Positions 61,290 through 64,000 of a DNA stretch of 64,000 bases are shown one piece after another. The DNA comes from Kuschelorhynchus macadamiae (lineage: Eukaryota > Arthropoda > Insecta > Coleoptera > Curculionidae), in assembly GCA_030620095.1 (NCBI GenBank), contig JAUTXW010003817.1, positions 352,501 to 416,500 of the forward strand, read 5' to 3'. Numbering within the stretch: the stretch's first letter is position 1; each line of letters starts with the position of its first letter. The notes beneath the pieces are model-generated. The model worked only from the letters and a program-made list of their open reading frames with translations, did no database searches and was not told the origin of the DNA. The position numbers were made by a program, and so were the translations under genes.

Positions 61290-61570
61290 AGATTATCAGT
61301 AAATATTAGACAAGAAATCTGCAAAGAGGTTAGCTATATCACTAGCCTTGTCATTAGTGTTGCGATCCAGAAATATATCAGTTGAGGAGCCATACCTTCC
61401 CTTGGAGGCGCTCACATGTTTCCACAAGGTACCAGTATTTTCAACAAAGTTATGAGGTATTCTATTAAGTACAATTTATAGTCATGTTCGAAGGCACACT
61501 ACGCCTCACGGAGCTGGGAAAATTCAAGATAATCCGCGAGAAGACCACAACGTTTATGAGCAATATTTTC
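61290..61570 (-). pseudogene. LINE (jockey-like) fragment, endonuclease–RT linker
   Basis: Minus-strand reading: ADYLEFSQLREA, CAFEHDYKLYLIEYL, then frameshifted LWKHVSASKGRYGSSTDIF and DIANLFADFLSNIY. The F-x-x-L-R...Y...L-W-K-H-V...I-A-N-L-F-A-D-F pattern is typical of the region between endonuclease and RT in jockey/CR1-type ORF2. Confidence 0.6.
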
Positions 61571-63041
61571 AGTACTGTAAGACGTCGCATACTGTACACT
61601 ACGATCGCTTTGTATACTATGACCACTAATATATAGTACCATTATTTAAGATATAATGAAGGTAACTACAGAACCAACTGTCACCCGCAAATTACAGTTG
61701 TTGAATTCTTCAACTTTTGTTCATTGTTTTTGCTTTTAAGCAAACAATGTTTATAGATGAGTAAACCATTTTTATTGCAAAAATTGGGTGAAAAATAAAT
61801 TTTGTGAAAATGGGGAAGTTGCCATTTAACGAAAAACCAGGCCGAAAGAAGACCGTAAGAATTGACGAAAACCATAATATAGTAATGCAATAAATTATTT
61901 ACTCTGTTTTTATAATACTCTTAATATTATGATCAGAAAGGCACTGCCTACTGATTTCCTTATGCCACCTTATGGAGCGGCTAAATTGGGCTTGTTCTGT
62001 ACAACTGAATAGTGTGCAGATTATATTGAATGGTAATAATATTTAGCCTAGCAATATCAAGAGAACAATATTAAAATTGATAAAATGGGTATTTTTTGTG
62101 ATGGTAAAAATACCTGCTCGTTACAAATTAACGAGTATTTGTCCAGTACTCAGAGTAACGAATACTAATTATTTGATATCCCCGTTACTTATTCATTTGA
62201 TATCACCCTTTCCTACTTTGGGTATTTTAAGTAAGAGCGATGGAGGTTAAAACACAACCAGTCGTTCTAATATTTAATACATGAAAAAAAAATAGCATTA
62301 AGTCTAAAAGTGTCCTTACCAAAATTAGGGTTGGCTAATCGTGGTTTCTTATTTCTTTGAATACCCAAATACTAATAGTACCGAGAGTACAAATACCGAA
62401 GACCTAAACTAACAAGTCACTATATTTTTTATTGTATACTATCGTTTCCCGAAATCTTTTCCAGAGTAGGTGGTGCCTTTATAACCACATGAAATATTAT
62501 TTACCGATATACAGGGCAATACATAGACCATTAGTCAATCGAAAGATAAAATTTTATATTTTTTTTTCATTTAAATTGTGTAACTTTTATTGAATCTCAA
62601 CATGGGAGAAAATGTTCTAATGGTAGCAGCTCGTAATATTGTTAAATAAAGGGTCAAAAATTACAACAATGTAGTAACAAGTTTGGGCAATCCTTAATAT
62701 TTTTGTTACACTTCGGTTTTGCACAAAATGTTTAAATATGTCGTTTGGTTGTTACATAACTCACATTATGTAGTACAAGACATAAGTAATAGGGCTGGTG
62801 GCCGCCCACGTTAGGAATTTTGGTTTGCTCACCGTTCTTTTAATATGCTGTTGTTTAAAATCCATAGTCTCTCACGCGTGCAGAGTCTACTGTCGATGCC
62901 GGTAGTTGTGCTTTACTAGATTAATTTCCTGCATAACGACGGCTTTAACTGTTTAATTAAATTATTTAGGGGTCATCATTGACTCATTGATTATATGAAG
63001 GAGCTGCTACGGCATACTAACTATTTTTGTATGCATTTTAG
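61571..63041. other. Host intron, nothing recognised
   Basis: No ORF or repeat I can assign. Confidence 0.5.
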
Positions 63042-63256
63042 GATTGTTTAAGCTGTATTCATACAACAGCAGAATGTGTCTGGTGCGGAGGAGCTTGTAT
63101 GCATCATAAAAGATGTCGGACAAATCTAGTTAACTCAAATTCCACGGAGACTACATTCGTTAACTATGGGACGAGTGACTTGTGTCCTCCGGATCCGAAG
63201 CCAACCTGTAGACAGCTTCATACATGCACTGCTTGTACTTATCAGCCATCCTGCAG
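63042..63256 (+). CDS. dsd: Attractin/distracted-family gene, PSI-type cysteine-rich exon
   Basis: Follows ATTTTAG, ends TGCAG|GTATTG. Enters in phase 0, leaves in phase 2 (an Arg codon split AG|..). DCLSCIHTTAECVWCGGACM is a PSI core (C-x2-C...C-x-W-C), then HHKRC. A second module begins SDLCPPDPKPTCRQLHTCTA and CTYQPSC at the exon end. Series of PSI modules after the kelch domain is the attractin order. No lesions. Confidence 0.88.
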
Positions 63257-64000
63257 GTATTGAAAAACTTTTAGATCTGGATAATGAATTGACTTCAACA
63301 CTTCGTAGCAAGTCGATTTTCAATTCATTGTTTGGTAATACAGAAAGTAAAGTTATACCCCTGTTTAAGTTTGAATTAGTGATTAGTATTTTACTACATA
63401 CATATACAAACATAAACAGTAAATCTACTTTTTCGCCCAAAATGACTTACATGCTTTTTGAAAAATCGCATTTCGGAAATAACTTCCTATACTTCGTGTT
63501 CGTTAAATGTATGTGTTTTTCCATGATATAAAAACTTAGGTCAATATTATTTCATTAATCTAAATTGTCAAAATTCTAATAGATCTTACAAATAAGGGTA
63601 ATAAAGGTATAAGATATATAACTAGCAAAAAAGAAGCCATTAATTAATTAAAAATGAGCTTGTGAGGTGTCGTCGTTAGCTGCAAATTCCATATATTTTG
63701 TTTTGTTGCCTTGATGATTGAATATATCCCGTTATTAAGCTTGACTAACGAAGGAGTTTGATTAGACGCACAATCATAAAATGTGTAATTCAATTTATGA
63801 CCGATTATATATAAGTTATTAGCATAGACTTAATAATAGGGAGATGAAATTGTTTTGATTTGAACACAATTGTACATTGCCAAAATCATAACTTGCTTGG
63901 TATTTTGCATCCTAGAACAAAATTTAAACTTGTTTATAATATTAAAATTAATTTTTAAGGTGGCTCTAATACTTTAATAATGATCTCTGTTATATTTAAT
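63257..64000. other. Host intron, nothing recognised
   Basis: GT at 63257-63258 opens the next intron; no further exon seen before the window end. Confidence 0.5.

Overview
The window is animal, almost certainly insect, nuclear DNA. It is AT-rich, carries long (TA)n tracts, and has split coding exons with GT/AG borders. Its mobile elements are of types common in insects: BEL/Pao, Penelope-like, Polinton/Maverick, jockey-like LINE pieces and mariner-like DUF4817 elements. I cannot name the order or species.

The only host gene I can support is an attractin-family gene (Drosophila relative: distracted) on the + strand. Four exons are visible (2916-3096, 43339-43609, 59881-60108, 63042-63256). 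They encode kelch repeats followed by cysteine-rich PSI-type modules, and splice phases agree at every junction. The three visible introns are about 40.2, 16.3 and 2.9 kb; nearly all else in the window is mobile DNA lying in them.

Region by region: 1-2131 is a decayed mariner-like element with an intron in its transposase. 2601-2751 and 4182-4522 are MITE-like elements. 5413-28378 is a 23-kb Polinton/Maverick-type element, defined by matching termini beginning AG and a perfect 6-bp target duplication (GCTTTG at 5407-5412 and 28379-28384). Inside it are a polymerase-N-terminus-like zinc-finger ORF, a broken phospholipase/cationic virion-type gene, a RAG1-like DDE pseudogene, and three copies of an integrase unit. 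These copies form two overlapping giant palindromes centred near 14337 and 21870; at each centre two Penelope-like elements (PLEs) sit head to head, and their outer ends abut (TA)n tracts. 28650-32600 holds a LINE scrap, a third PLE with a hammerhead-ribozyme-like 3' region, and part of an insect repetitive ORF. 35108-41950 is a nearly intact minus-strand BEL/Pao element with apparently identical 555-bp LTRs and TSD ATCTC. 48120-55440 is an older plus-strand BEL/Pao element with TSD ATGTT. 57756-59663 is a second mariner-like element. 61290-61570 is a minus-strand LINE scrap.

The most unusual signal is in the Polinton termini. They carry about ten copies of YCAAGGYCR, the monomer site of FTZ-F1/HR39 (and of ERR for TCAAGGTCA), plus a perfect CRE in the right terminus and a TATA box pointing inward. 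This suggests, but does not prove, nuclear-receptor control of the element. The nested palindromes and the hammerhead candidate are the next best leads.
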